A stretch of 64,000 nt of DNA from Nitrospira sp. (GTDB lineage: Bacteria; Nitrospirota; Nitrospiria; Nitrospirales; Nitrospiraceae): the NCBI GenBank assembly GCA_009594865.1, contig VOPT01000017.1:1-64000 (forward strand), read 5' to 3'. The notes below the pieces were generated by a model, which worked only from the letters and a program-made list of their open reading frames with translations, ran no database searches and was not told the origin of the DNA. This document shows, piece after piece, positions 18,084 to 27,087 of the stretch (positions are counted from its first letter, which is position 1; each line of letters begins with the position of its first letter). A program made the translations under genes and the position numbers.

Positions 18084-18464
18084 CTATCGCCCTTGCTGGA
18101 CGAGAAGGCGGATGTAAGCAAGGGCGTCCTGCCGCTCAGTTTCGGTCAATTGTCCTTGCCACGCATGCATGGGGCTGAAGACAATGCCGTGCTCTATCGT
18201 CCGAAGTAGCTCTTCGTCTGATTTGAGGAAGGATTTAAAGCGGTGAAAGTTGGCCGGCGGGACCCTCAACGACGCGGCATCGGGGCCATCCCCACGACCC
18301 CCGGCACCGTGGCACGAGAGGCAATGCCGCTCATACACCGCCTTGCCGTTGGCGGCATCCGGCGGGAATTCCTGGGCCTGCGCGCTGCCCAACAGCGCCG
18401 CCGACATCAGCGCTACCGTGGCGAGCATGAACTGACGGATGCCGATGCAAATACATGTCCACAT
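18084..18464 (-). CDS. Monohaem class I cytochrome c
   Basis: 126 residues with a signal peptide (QFMLATVALMSAALLGSAQAQ) and one haem site, CLSCH, within ANGKAVYERHCLSCHGAGG. A methionine in the segment VFSPMHAWQGQLTE is placed as the distal haem ligand. LTETERQDALAYIRLL is the closing helix. It should be a periplasmic electron carrier or a sensor-like cytochrome. It lies between the FmdB-type gene (18 bases upstream) and pncA (31 bases downstream), as part of a minus-strand run; a role in respiration under low energy is a guess from context. Confidence 0.9.
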   Translation of the reverse strand: MWTCICIGIRQFMLATVALMSAALLGSAQAQEFPPDAANGKAVYERHCLSCHGAGGRGDGPDAASLRVPPANFHRFKSFLKSDEELLRTIEHGIVFSPMHAWQGQLTETERQDALAYIRLLVQQGR

Positions 18465-18482
18465 GGAGTCGCTGCGTCTCCT

Positions 18483-18647
18483 TCAACTCTTCTTCGTGGT
18501 ATGCGCGATAAACGAGGAAAAATGCTGCTGCAGTTTGGTGCTGCCGCAGGCCGGACATTGTACCTCACCTTTTTCGTGTTGTTTCAACGTCACGACGATT
18601 AGCGATTCTTTTCCGCAATCCAGACAGGTGTAATCATACATCGGCAT
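18483..18647 (-). CDS. FmdB-family zinc-ribbon protein
   Basis: 54 residues. The start MPMYDYTCLDCG is the standard FmdB opening, with GAGG six bases before the ATG. Four cysteines in two CxxC knuckles (CLDC and CPAC) would hold one zinc ion. After the ribbon, GSTKLQQHFSSFIAHTTKK forms a basic tail. FmdB/CxxC regulators are thought to act on expression of amide-metabolism genes, but the function is not established for most. The frame is open upstream without any family similarity. Confidence 0.88.
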   Translation of the reverse strand: MPMYDYTCLDCGKESLIVVTLKQHEKGEVQCPACGSTKLQQHFSSFIAHTTKKS

Positions 18648-18681
18648 AGGCGCCTCGCTCGGACCGTGACATGTGCTGCTG

Positions 18682-21093
18682 TTAATCCTTAACCCTGTTG
18701 TCCTCTTCCGCTTCACCCCAGGTCGCGACAATCTGCGCCATCTCTTCCAGGCGGGCGGCGGTTCGGCCGTAAATGCTCTCCGGCGGAAAGACTCCTTCCG
18801 CTCCGCGTTCGCCTGCGGGCACACCGATGAGCAATTCCAGTGCTTGGTCCGCCGTATCGACGCCGTACACGGAAAATCGCCCTGCTTCCACGGCCGTGAC
18901 GATCTCCCGATTCAACGCCAGGTGTTTGATGTTGCGCGCGGGAATGATGACGCCTTGTTTGCCTGTGAGGCCCCGCCGCTTGCACGACTCGAAAAAGCCT
19001 TCGATTTTTTCGTTCACGCCGCCTATGGGCTGAATCTCTCCCAGCTGGTTCACCGAACCGGTGACCGCCAGCGACTGCCGGACAGGTAGGTCGGCCAGGC
19101 TTGAGAGCACGGCTGCGAGCTCGGCCACAGCCGCACTGTCGCCTTCGACTTCAGAGTAGGTTTGTTCGAAGGTCAAGGTGGCGCTTAAGGCGAATGGCTG
19201 CATGCCGGCAAATTTCCCTGCCAGAAATCCCGCCAGCGTCATCACTCCCTTGCTATGGATTTCGCCCGCGAGGTCGACTTCGCGCTGAATATCGATCACG
19301 CCCTTCGTGCCGACATAGGTGCGAGCGGTGATTCTGATAGGCCGGCCGAAACAATAGTCGCCCAGCTCATAGACGGACAATCCATTGACCTGGCCGATCA
19401 CGTCGCCCTGGAGATCCACCATCAACGTGCCCTCGGCGATTTCTCCCTGGAGCCACTGCTCGGGCAGATCGGCGCGGCGCCGTTGATGCGCCAGGGCCGA
19501 CTCGACGTCTGCGCGTGTCACCAATACATGTCCGCTCTTCTTGCCCCAATAGCCGGCTTCGCGAATCAAGTCGCTGACCAGACTGAACCGCAGCGACAGC
19601 CGGTCGTGCCGGTCGGCGAACCGAAAGCCTTGACGGATGACTTCCGCCACCGCGTCCGCGCCGAAGTGGGGCAACCCTTCGTCGCGGCATAACCGCGATA
19701 CGAATCGCGCATATTGTCGTTCCTGCCGCTCGTCGTGCGGGACTTCCACATCGAAGTCCGCCTTCACCTTGAAGAGTTTGGAGAAATCCTCTTCATAGAC
19801 CTGAAGCAGATGGTACATGCCGGCGGTGCCGACCAGGATGACTTTGACCGAGACGGGAATCGGTTCCGGGCGCAGGCCGGCCGTGGCGAATCCATAAAAT
19901 TCCGACGGATCCTCAATGGTCACCGCCCCGGTTTTAATCACGCGCTTCAAGGCCTCCCAGGAGAAGGGCTGACGCAGCAAATCGAGCGCCTGCAGGATGA
20001 GATACCCGCCGTTGGCCTGCAACATGGCGCCGGGCCGGATCTCCGTGAAGTCGGTATACATCACGCCGAGATGCGCACGCCGCTCGATTTTGCCGATGAG
20101 ATTGCTGTAGGTCGGATGCGATTCGTCGATGACGGGCGCGCCGCCGGCCGCATCCCTGGCGACGATCAGGTTCACCGCAAACCGGGTCATGTCGGGACGG
20201 CGTGATGGCTCCAGGCCCGGAATCGACAAGACCGGTGCGTTGTGAGGCAGGAACTCTCTGTACTGGTGCACGATGTCTTCATGGACCCGTTGCAGGTAGG
20301 CGAGGACGGGCTGCGAGGATTGATAGGCCTGCTGAAGCGCGTCGTAGGCGCCTTGCATGACGTTGGCGACGATCTGGTGGTCCAGGTGATGCAACGCCTG
20401 TTCGGCTTCCCGTTCCAGGCTGTGCATGCGGACATGAAACTCGCGGATGTCGCTTTCCAGCGCTTGCCGCCGCCCGGTCAGGTCTTCCTGCACCGGCTCG
20501 GCGAGCTCCTCCATTTCTTTTTCCGTCATCGGGCGGTCATCTTTGAGGGGAACCAGCGCGAACCCGCCCGGCGTCTCCTCAAACACGAAGCCGCGCTGGC
20601 GGCACAGGAGGGTGAGGTCGTGAAACAGGTTCTTCTTTTTCCCTTCCGTGTCTTCGATGATTTTCGCCTTGGCGTCGAGATACTGTTTCCCTTCGAAGGT
20701 CGCGGGAATGTCACGCCGGAGGCCTTCGATAAAGGTGCCCATGTCACGTTTGAAGGACGCGCCGTGCCCCGCCGGAAACGAGAGGCACGCCGGGCGCGAC
20801 GCATCCTGGAAGTTATGAACAAAACACCAGTCCGGCGGGGCCGGAGCCGTCTGGGCCAGCCGCTGGACCATCTGTCGCACCAGCGTGCCTTTGCCGGTCC
20901 CAACCGGGCCTGAGACGAAGATGTTGAACCCCGGGCTCTTCATCTGCAGGCCGAATTCCAAGGCTTCGACCGCCCGTTCCTGCCCGATCGTCTCCTCGAG
21001 CGGCTCCACCTGGCTCGTATCGTCGAATCCCAAGCGGGCGGGATCGACGGTAGGAGCCAGGAGAGAAGCCGGTAATCTCAGATTGTCCAGCAT
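18682..21093 (-). CDS. Lon-like ATP-dependent serine protease (LonB/AAA_32 type)
   Basis: 803 residues. Walker A is GPVGTGKGT at about residue 57, within an AAA_32-type ATPase split by a long helical insertion. The C-terminal Lon protease domain has the catalytic Ser in EVEGDSAAVAEL and Lys in GGVNEKIEGFFE, the Ser-Lys dyad. The Lon feature QPIGGVNEKIEG is intact. The start MLDNLRLPAS lies four bases after the stop of the HPF-CSD gene, so the two are co-transcribed. No membrane segment is seen, so this is a cytosolic relative rather than the archaeal membrane LonB. It probably removes damaged or regulatory proteins under stress. Confidence 0.92.
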   Translation of the reverse strand: MLDNLRLPASLLAPTVDPARLGFDDTSQVEPLEETIGQERAVEALEFGLQMKSPGFNIFVSGPVGTGKGTLVRQMVQRLAQTAPAPPDWCFVHNFQDASRPACLSFPAGHGASFKRDMGTFIEGLRRDIPATFEGKQYLDAKAKIIEDTEGKKKNLFHDLTLLCRQRGFVFEETPGGFALVPLKDDRPMTEKEMEELAEPVQEDLTGRRQALESDIREFHVRMHSLEREAEQALHHLDHQIVANVMQGAYDALQQAYQSSQPVLAYLQRVHEDIVHQYREFLPHNAPVLSIPGLEPSRRPDMTRFAVNLIVARDAAGGAPVIDESHPTYSNLIGKIERRAHLGVMYTDFTEIRPGAMLQANGGYLILQALDLLRQPFSWEALKRVIKTGAVTIEDPSEFYGFATAGLRPEPIPVSVKVILVGTAGMYHLLQVYEEDFSKLFKVKADFDVEVPHDERQERQYARFVSRLCRDEGLPHFGADAVAEVIRQGFRFADRHDRLSLRFSLVSDLIREAGYWGKKSGHVLVTRADVESALAHQRRRADLPEQWLQGEIAEGTLMVDLQGDVIGQVNGLSVYELGDYCFGRPIRITARTYVGTKGVIDIQREVDLAGEIHSKGVMTLAGFLAGKFAGMQPFALSATLTFEQTYSEVEGDSAAVAELAAVLSSLADLPVRQSLAVTGSVNQLGEIQPIGGVNEKIEGFFESCKRRGLTGKQGVIIPARNIKHLALNREIVTAVEAGRFSVYGVDTADQALELLIGVPAGERGAEGVFPPESIYGRTAARLEEMAQIVATWGEAEEDNRVKD

Positions 21094-21097
21094 CGTG

Positions 21098-21649
21098 TCA
21101 GTCCTGGAGCTTGAGGAGATGCGGTGGCTGAACGATGGTGGCATGCAGGCCCTTTTCGCCCGGCTCGCTTTCGAACAAGACCTCGACGCCGTCTTCCATC
21201 TGGGTAAAGGTCATGCCTTTGAGGGCGTTCTTGTGGAAATAGACTTCGCCGCCGCCGTCCATCAGAATGAACCCGTAGCCGAGGTCGCGAAACACCTTGC
21301 TGACGACGCCGCGATGCTGCGGCAACGGCTCCAGGCGAATCGCCTTGTCGGCGCGTTTCTCGCGAAATTTTCGTAATTCGATGGCCACCGCATCGAAGGC
21401 GGAGCGGATCGCTTCTTCGAAGGTTTTATCCTCCTTGCGCGAGGTGATCGTTTGCCGGCTTGGAACCGTGACGAGCACGAGCGCCTCCGCGACATTGTCC
21501 AGTTTCTTATGATGACGATTTTTGGTGAGCGTCACGCGACCGTGAATAATGTCGTCATGGCCACGTTGTAGAGCGGCCATCCGTTCTTCGATCTCGGTCT
21601 TCCAGCGCGGGGTCATTTCGATGTTGCGGCTTTCCACTTCCAGATTCAT
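21098..21649 (-). CDS. HPF/RaiA ribosome hibernation factor fused to a cold-shock domain
   Basis: 183 residues. Residues 1-100 are the HPF/RaiA fold (MNLEVESRNIEMTPRWKTEIEERM, HGRVTLTKNRHHKKL, DKTFEEAIRSAFDAV). Residues about 112-175 are a cold-shock/OB domain (HRGVVSKVFRDLGYGFILMDGGGEVYFHKNAL) that keeps the GYGFI and VYFHKN RNA-binding strands. The first part would bind the 30S decoding centre and silence ribosomes; the second gives RNA binding. GAGGAGG lies 5-6 bases before the ATG. A sigma-54-like promoter element is found about 50 bases upstream. It is the first gene of a run with Lon, FmdB, cytochrome c and NAD salvage. Confidence 0.93.
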   Translation of the reverse strand: MNLEVESRNIEMTPRWKTEIEERMAALQRGHDDIIHGRVTLTKNRHHKKLDNVAEALVLVTVPSRQTITSRKEDKTFEEAIRSAFDAVAIELRKFREKRADKAIRLEPLPQHRGVVSKVFRDLGYGFILMDGGGEVYFHKNALKGMTFTQMEDGVEVLFESEPGEKGLHATIVQPPHLLKLQD

Positions 21650-21698
21650 GCGTCCTCCTCTCGTCTCAGATGAAACAGGTGCTACAACTCTCTCACTC

Positions 21699-21714
21699 AG
21701 CAAGGCACATGCCC
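21699..21714 (-). promoter_or_regulatory. Candidate sigma-54 (-24/-12) promoter of the HPF-CSD gene
   Basis: On the minus strand the sequence reads GGGCATGTGCCTTGCT. Compared with TGGCAC-N5-TTGCW it keeps the GG and GC with exact N10 spacing and the whole TTGCT block, and differs at two positions. Transcription would begin near 21688, about 40 bases before the ATG with its strong ribosome site. No enhancer-binding site is identified. Confidence 0.4.
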
Positions 21715-21934
21715 TTGCCAGTCAGAGTGTACGACAGTCGACCCTGGGATGAATCGGCTCAAAGTGAGGCATTTTCGCGAGATGGGCCACTGATCACGGG
21801 ACGAGTCGCCATCTCACTGGCGCAAAATTCCTCACTTCCCTGGGTGGAGCTGAAGCCCAATGCACCACTCTTCTTTGGATCTGCCCGGCTTGTGCGGCCC
21901 GTTTACGGGAACATGTTTTGCGTAGGGCACGGAT

Positions 21935-23023
21935 ATGCCGGTCTTGAAGAAATCAGCCCTGGACGCCTATGTCAAGGCACGGTTCGGCCCGGCAGCCGAA
22001 TTGCTGGCCTATGGCCCGATCGGGAAAGAAACCAAGGGCGCGCGGTACAAACAATACGGGTATGGCGCGCCGGTCCGACTCACCTTCCGCACAACAGGCG
22101 ATCAGACCCGCCAGGTCGTGCTGGGGACGATGAGTCCCGGGCCGTTCGGCCATGAGCATCCGGCTGATCGGGCGCAGGCGATGTTGTGGGACTATGACTG
22201 TTACGGCCGGCTGCCCGGTCATATCGCGGCGCTGGACGTGGGCGCCTTCACCGCGCGCGGCGAGTTGATGTCGGTTGCCGCAGCCAAGGAGTTCTTCCTG
22301 CTGACCGAATGGTCGGAAGGGGACACCTATCACAAGGATCTCGAACGGCTTGCGGATGCGGTGAGGCCGACGGCGCTGGATCGAAAACGGACTGCGGCGC
22401 TGGCCGACTATTTGGCGACCATTCACCGGGTGAAGCGTCGAGACCCGCAACTGTATCGCCGCCGCCTGCGGGAATTGCTGGGCCATGGCGAATGTATCAT
22501 GGGGCTCACCGACAGTTACCCGGATCGCTGTGGATTTATCACGGAGGGGTTGCTGCAACGCATTGAAGTCGCCTGTAACGCCTGGCGCTGGCGGTTGCGT
22601 GGCAAACATGCGCGCCTCTCGCAGGTGCACGGGGATTTTCATCCCTGGAACGTGCTGTTCCGCAGGGGAGTCGACTTTTCTGTGCTCGACCGATCGCGAG
22701 GGGAATGGGGCGAGCCGGCCGACGACGTGACGTCGATGTCGATGAATTATCTGTTTTTTTCACTCTGCCGGCATGGCACCTTGAAGGGACCGCTGGAGGT
22801 CTTGTTTCATGCGTTCTGGGCTCGCTATCTGAGCCGGAGTCACGATCAGGGCGTACTGGCCGCGACGGCGCCGTTTTTTGCCTTTCGGGGGTTGGTGCTA
22901 GCCAGTCCGCTCTGGTATCCGAAGTTGACGCTGACTGTGCGAAAAAAAATATTCCGGTTCATCGAGAATGTGCTGGCGGTGCCGCGTTTCGATCCGGCCG
23001 ATGTGAACCGGTACTGCGAGTGA
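21935..23023 (+). CDS. APH/ChoK-like phosphotransferase
   Basis: 362 residues of kinase-like fold. The Brenner motif HGDFHPWNVLF holds the catalytic Asp, and VLDRSRGEWGEPADDV holds the metal-binding Asp, as in aminoglycoside phosphotransferase relatives. The N-terminal lobe is divergent (GPIGKETKGARYKQYGYG). In Mycobacterium tuberculosis the DosR-regulated Rv2004c joins an APH-like domain to a P-loop kinase in one chain. Here the next gene, 47 bases downstream, is a P-loop kinase, so the pair looks like a split form. The substrate is unknown. Confidence 0.8.
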   Translation: MPVLKKSALDAYVKARFGPAAELLAYGPIGKETKGARYKQYGYGAPVRLTFRTTGDQTRQVVLGTMSPGPFGHEHPADRAQAMLWDYDCYGRLPGHIAALDVGAFTARGELMSVAAAKEFFLLTEWSEGDTYHKDLERLADAVRPTALDRKRTAALADYLATIHRVKRRDPQLYRRRLRELLGHGECIMGLTDSYPDRCGFITEGLLQRIEVACNAWRWRLRGKHARLSQVHGDFHPWNVLFRRGVDFSVLDRSRGEWGEPADDVTSMSMNYLFFSLCRHGTLKGPLEVLFHAFWARYLSRSHDQGVLAATAPFFAFRGLVLASPLWYPKLTLTVRKKIFRFIENVLAVPRFDPADVNRYCE

Positions 23024-23070
23024 ATCGTCAGGAGGGGTGTCGTGGCCTCCGGCGGTGAGGCGACGATCAC

Positions 23071-23607
23071 ATGGCGCATATGACGATGGCTCCTTTCGCC
23101 TTATGGCTCACCGGGCTGCCGGCCTCCGGGAAAAGCTCGATTGTGGCTCGTCTGGTGCCCAAACTTGCCTCGATGAACTTGACTGCCGAAGTGCTGGAGT
23201 CGGATGCTGTCCGCCGCATTCTGACGCCGGAGGCCAGCTATTCCAAAGAGGAGCGCGATCTCTTCTATCGCGTCTTGGGCTTCATGGGAGCGCGATTGCT
23301 GGCGCACGGGGTGAACGTGATCATCGATGCGACTGCGAGCCGCCGGGCCTATCGCGAGTTTGCCCGCACGTTGATGCCTGATCTGCTGGAGGTGTCGGTC
23401 GAATGCCCCATACAGATTTGCATGGAGCGGGATAAGAAGGGAACGTACCGGCGGGGGCTGCAAGGCGAGTCTTCCACTGTGCCGGGGTTACAGGAACCCT
23501 ACGAAGCTCCGCTCTCGCCGGATTTGATCATCAACACCACGGAGCTGTTGCCTGATGCCGCAGCGGATCACATTGTCGCGCTGATTCGTGCTCGTCGTCA
23601 AAGTTGA
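23071..23607 (+). CDS. APS-kinase-like P-loop kinase
   Basis: 178 residues. The Walker A is GLPASGKSS at about residues 14-22. It is followed by LESDAVRRILTPEASYSKEERDLFYRVLGFMG, which resembles adenylylsulfate kinase (CysC: the D-V/A-R and S-R/K-E-DR segments) and the related gluconate/zeta-toxin kinases. VNVIIDATASRRAYRE and FVECP-like VSVECPIQIC follow. Without sulfate-assimilation neighbours I prefer a generic small-molecule kinase. It is paired with an APH-like phosphotransferase. The start is ATG 23071, though in-frame ATGs follow at 23080 and 23086. Confidence 0.8.
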   Translation: MAHMTMAPFALWLTGLPASGKSSIVARLVPKLASMNLTAEVLESDAVRRILTPEASYSKEERDLFYRVLGFMGARLLAHGVNVIIDATASRRAYREFARTLMPDLLEVSVECPIQICMERDKKGTYRRGLQGESSTVPGLQEPYEAPLSPDLIINTTELLPDAAADHIVALIRARRQS

Positions 23608-23741
23608 ATCAGACTAGACCGAGTAGGGTTGCCTGAATGGTCGGCATGCAGCGGTGCTCGCTCGCTCGGACGGCCCTTGCTCGATGCTATCGCTTTCTTG
23701 AGGATGACTTCGTCAGCCTGTTCGTTCCACGGAGGGCATCC

Positions 23742-25652
23742 ATGCCCGCCTCGCTCAAACACATCCATCCCGATACCCCGATGGGGGCTACACTGGTGGC
23801 CGGCGGAGCGACGTTCCGCTGTTGGGCTCCGCATGCCAAGGCCGTCTATGTGGTGGGTGATTTCAATCGTCGCATCCGCAACGACGCGGCCCTGCTCACG
23901 CGAGACCAGCAAGGCCATTGGCGCGGTTTCATCCCCGGGGTGAAGGATCGTCAGCGGTACATGTTCTCCGTGGTGGGCGAAGGGAGTGAAGGGCTCAAAC
24001 GCGATCCCTACGCCCGCGAACTGGAATCACCGTTCCCTGCCGAATGCATTGTCCGGCACACCGACTTTCCCTGGCATGAGAGCGGGTATGTCCCCCCGCC
24101 GTTTCACGAGTTCGTCATCTATCAACTCCACGTCGGCACCTTTTTTACGCCGAACCTGCCGCACAAGGGCGGCACGTTTCTCGATGTGGCGCGCAAGTTG
24201 CCATATCTGGCCGACCTTGGCGTGACCGCGTTGCAGCTCATGCCCATTCAAGAATTTCAGACCAGCTTCAGTCTGGGCTACAACGGGACCGATTATTTTT
24301 CGCCGGAAATGGACTTCGCCGTGGCCGATGCGGAGCTGCCGGCCTATGTGGTGGAGGTGAACAAGCTGCTGGACGCGAAAGGGTTGCGCCGGTATCAAGC
24401 GGCCGACTTACGCGGGGAAATGAATCAGCTCAAGGCGCTGGTAGACCTGGCCCATCTTCACGGTCTGGCGGTGTTGCTCGACGTGGTGTACAACCATGCG
24501 GGCGGGGAATTCGGCGATCAAAGCCTCTATTTTTTCGACCGGCAGGATCCCGCAGGCGGCCAGTGGAATTCCCTCTACTTCACGGACAGAGGCCATGCGG
24601 GCGGTCTGGTATTCGATTTTTCCAAGCCGGAGGTGCGCGACTTTCTGATACAGAATGCCAAATTTTTTCTCAGCGAGTACCGGGTCGATGGATTCCGGTA
24701 TGACCAGGTGAGCGTGATCGATCACGACGGGGCGCCGGACGGGTGGCGTTTCTGCCAGGACCTCACCTCCACCGTGCATGCGCAACGGCCGGCGACCTTA
24801 CACCATGCCGAATATTGGGATGTGAATCCGTTCATTGTCGCACCACCGCCGGCCGGAGCCGGGTTTGATACAACATTGACCGATGGACTCCGTCTTGCCC
24901 TTCGCGACGTCATCGGCAGCGCGAGCGCTCCGGACGAACGGGCGCTTAATATGACCCGGCTGGCGCAGAGTCTTTGGCCCGAGGGCTTCTCTGAGTCGTG
25001 GCGTTTTGTGCAGGGGCCGGAGAATCACGACATCGTGTACAACGGCCGCGAACTACGTATTGCGCGCTTGGGTGACCCCGACCATCCTCGGTCCTGGTTT
25101 GCCCGGAGCCGGGCGCGGGTAGCGACCGGTCTGAGTCTGACGGCACCGGGAATTCCGATGTTGTTCATGGGACAGGAATTCCTGGAGGACAAACAATGGT
25201 CGGATGACTTCGTCTCCCACCGCGATCTGCTGCTGTATTGGGCAGGGCTCGATCAGGGTGACAGGCAGATGCTCGACCATCTGCGCTTCACGCGGGAACT
25301 GTTGGCGCTCCGCCGTCGATTGCCTGCGTTGCGCGGCCGCGGGTTCCGCACGACCCATGTGCATGATCACAATCGAGTGTTGGCCTTCCATCGCTGGATC
25401 GAAGGCGAGGGGCAGGACGTGGTGGTCATTCTGCATCTGGCCAACTTCACCCGCGTCGGGTACCAAATCGGCCTGCCCGGCGAGGGAACCTGGCGCGAAG
25501 TGTTTAATAGTGATGTGTACGAAAATTGGGTCAATGCCCGCGTGGCGGGCAACAGCGGCCGTGTCGTCGCGACCGCGCAACCACTCCATGGATTTGGATA
25601 CTCCGTCGGCCTCGTTCTCCCCGCGAACAGCATTCTGATCTTCGCCCGCTAG
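23742..25652 (+). CDS. GH13 alpha-glucanotransferase/branching-enzyme-like protein
   Basis: 636 residues from MPASLKHIH, with GGAGG eight bases before. An N-terminal CBM48/E-set domain (FRCWAPHAKAVYVVGDFNR) precedes a GH13 barrel. Conserved regions are present: the first with LLDVVYNHAGG, the nucleophile Asp in VDGFRYDQVSVID, the acid/base Glu in HHAEYWD, and the transition-state Asp in PENHDIV. The C-terminal part is a beta domain. It acts on alpha-1,4-glucans, as glycogen branching enzyme or malto-oligosyltrehalose trehalohydrolase relatives do; which of these cannot be decided. It follows the kinase gene on the same strand. Confidence 0.85.
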   Translation: MPASLKHIHPDTPMGATLVAGGATFRCWAPHAKAVYVVGDFNRRIRNDAALLTRDQQGHWRGFIPGVKDRQRYMFSVVGEGSEGLKRDPYARELESPFPAECIVRHTDFPWHESGYVPPPFHEFVIYQLHVGTFFTPNLPHKGGTFLDVARKLPYLADLGVTALQLMPIQEFQTSFSLGYNGTDYFSPEMDFAVADAELPAYVVEVNKLLDAKGLRRYQAADLRGEMNQLKALVDLAHLHGLAVLLDVVYNHAGGEFGDQSLYFFDRQDPAGGQWNSLYFTDRGHAGGLVFDFSKPEVRDFLIQNAKFFLSEYRVDGFRYDQVSVIDHDGAPDGWRFCQDLTSTVHAQRPATLHHAEYWDVNPFIVAPPPAGAGFDTTLTDGLRLALRDVIGSASAPDERALNMTRLAQSLWPEGFSESWRFVQGPENHDIVYNGRELRIARLGDPDHPRSWFARSRARVATGLSLTAPGIPMLFMGQEFLEDKQWSDDFVSHRDLLLYWAGLDQGDRQMLDHLRFTRELLALRRRLPALRGRGFRTTHVHDHNRVLAFHRWIEGEGQDVVVILHLANFTRVGYQIGLPGEGTWREVFNSDVYENWVNARVAGNSGRVVATAQPLHGFGYSVGLVLPANSILIFAR

Positions 25653-25887
25653 CCACCCGGATGTTCTGCTCGTGAACGTCCTGTATCCGCTCATGGGCTT
25701 GCCGGTCGGTCATTCTTCTCCCGACAGCACGAGAGTTTTGCGTAGCACAGACAACCTCACGCTGCGGCCGATATTCCACCCGGAATTGGCACCATCGTCG
25801 ACAGACTGCTCGGTCTGCCGGCGATACAGTGACGAGGTCTAGCGAGGAGTTCATGTATGGTCGTGCCACGGCACGGGAGAAGAGGTC

Positions 25888-26211
25888 ATGATGAAGCGGA
25901 AAATCCTGGCGACTCTCATGTTGGTCTGGGGAATCGGCATGGCCGGCCTGGTCGAGGGATTCCAAACCGCAGTGGTCTTCCCCGTCAGTTCAGTCGAGCA
26001 TGTGGATCTGCGGAATCAAGTGCTCACATTCAAAACGCAGGATGGGCAGGTGCGCATGTTTCGGGTGGCCCAGTCGGTGGGCATGAAGGGGGAATCATTT
26101 GCGAAGGGTGAGCTCGTGCGTATCGAAGTCGATCTCGACGACCAGATCGTCAATATTGTGAAATTGGCGCAGACCTCACTGTCCGATCGCGGAGCAACAC
26201 GCCAGAAATGA
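25888..26211 (+). CDS. Small exported protein of unknown function
   Basis: 107 residues. A signal peptide (MMKRKILATLMLVWGIGMAGLVEG) precedes a compact all-beta mature domain: VVFPVSSVEHVDLRNQVLTFKTQDGQVRMFRVAQ then FAKGELVRIEVDLDDQIVNIVK. The sequence is reminiscent of DUF1344/OB-like periplasmic domains that describe how a value depends on a reference, but the family is not certain. AGAGG sits just upstream. The preceding 235 bases contain a short inverted repeat (CAGAC/GTCTG near 25800). Confidence 0.7.
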   Translation: MMKRKILATLMLVWGIGMAGLVEGFQTAVVFPVSSVEHVDLRNQVLTFKTQDGQVRMFRVAQSVGMKGESFAKGELVRIEVDLDDQIVNIVKLAQTSLSDRGATRQK

Positions 26212-26256
26212 GCGCCACCAATGTGATGGGGGATCCCGCGTCCGGCAGCGGCGAGG

Positions 26257-27087
26257 TTAAACGCTCCACCAGGAGGCCACGGGGGGATGGGGTCTCGCAC
26301 GGAGGGGACATGGATGAACCCATTGGTCCACCAGACTGAGTCCTGCTCTTCGACAATAGGCCGCCGCGACGGCGGCTTCTTCGCTCCCCTGGTTTACCAT
26401 AAAGAAGAGGCCTTGGGGCGTGAGATTGCGGGCGATCCTGTCAAACAACGGTTCAGGGAAAAACAGCGTAAGGGGAAGCCTCCACGCGAGCACGGGCGAC
26501 GGGGTCACGAACGGAAACCAGGCAGTGATGACGTCAGCCCTGTTCTCCACGGTGCAATAGTCCGCCACCAGAAATGACGTCTGCGGAAGGTCCGCAATGT
26601 ATCCGCACGCGGCATCGTAGCGGCTGTGCCCGGTAGGGTAGAGCCGGAATCCCTCCACATCCACACCGGTCAACGTCGCGGGACGAAAGAAGGCGTGAAG
26701 GGTTCGCGCGTACCAGAAGTTTGCGCAGCCCACATCTGTCACGGCAGTTCCTTGCGGCACCGGACGGTTCGCGCTTGCCCACGCTTGGTCCAGCAGGTCG
26801 AGATAGGCATAGTTGGCGAGTGCGGTATGGTGGTTGTAGTGATCCTCGAAGCCCACGTTATATCGCGCGTGCAACTCGTCGATGCGCGTGATCTGCCAGG
26901 CCGCTAACCCCGAGAGGCAGCCGATCGGTGTTTCGTAACACGGCCGTCGCGACCACCGGATTCCTTCTGACAGGCGAAACCACAGCCCATGATAGAGCGA
27001 GCGGCAGCGCTGGAGAAGGGAATAGTGGTGATCCGCCGGCGGCCAGGCGCGTGAGCCATCCGATGTCGTACGCGGGGTCGTCGCCAT
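26257..27087 (-). CDS. Probable SAM-dependent methyltransferase
   Basis: 276 residues. The middle shows a Rossmann methyltransferase layout: TDVGCANFWYARTLHAFF as motif I, TGVDVEGFRLYPTGHS as the acidic loop, SFLVADYCTVENRADVIT as motif II/III and NLTPQGLFFMVNQG as the later strand. The motif I glycine pattern (VGCANFW) is not classical. The N-terminus is Arg/Trp-rich without membrane helices. The substrate is unknown. It stands alone on the minus strand between small plus-strand genes. Confidence 0.65.
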   Translation of the reverse strand: MATTPRTTSDGSRAWPPADHHYSLLQRCRSLYHGLWFRLSEGIRWSRRPCYETPIGCLSGLAAWQITRIDELHARYNVGFEDHYNHHTALANYAYLDLLDQAWASANRPVPQGTAVTDVGCANFWYARTLHAFFRPATLTGVDVEGFRLYPTGHSRYDAACGYIADLPQTSFLVADYCTVENRADVITAWFPFVTPSPVLAWRLPLTLFFPEPLFDRIARNLTPQGLFFMVNQGSEEAAVAAAYCRRAGLSLVDQWVHPCPLRARPHPPVASWWSV

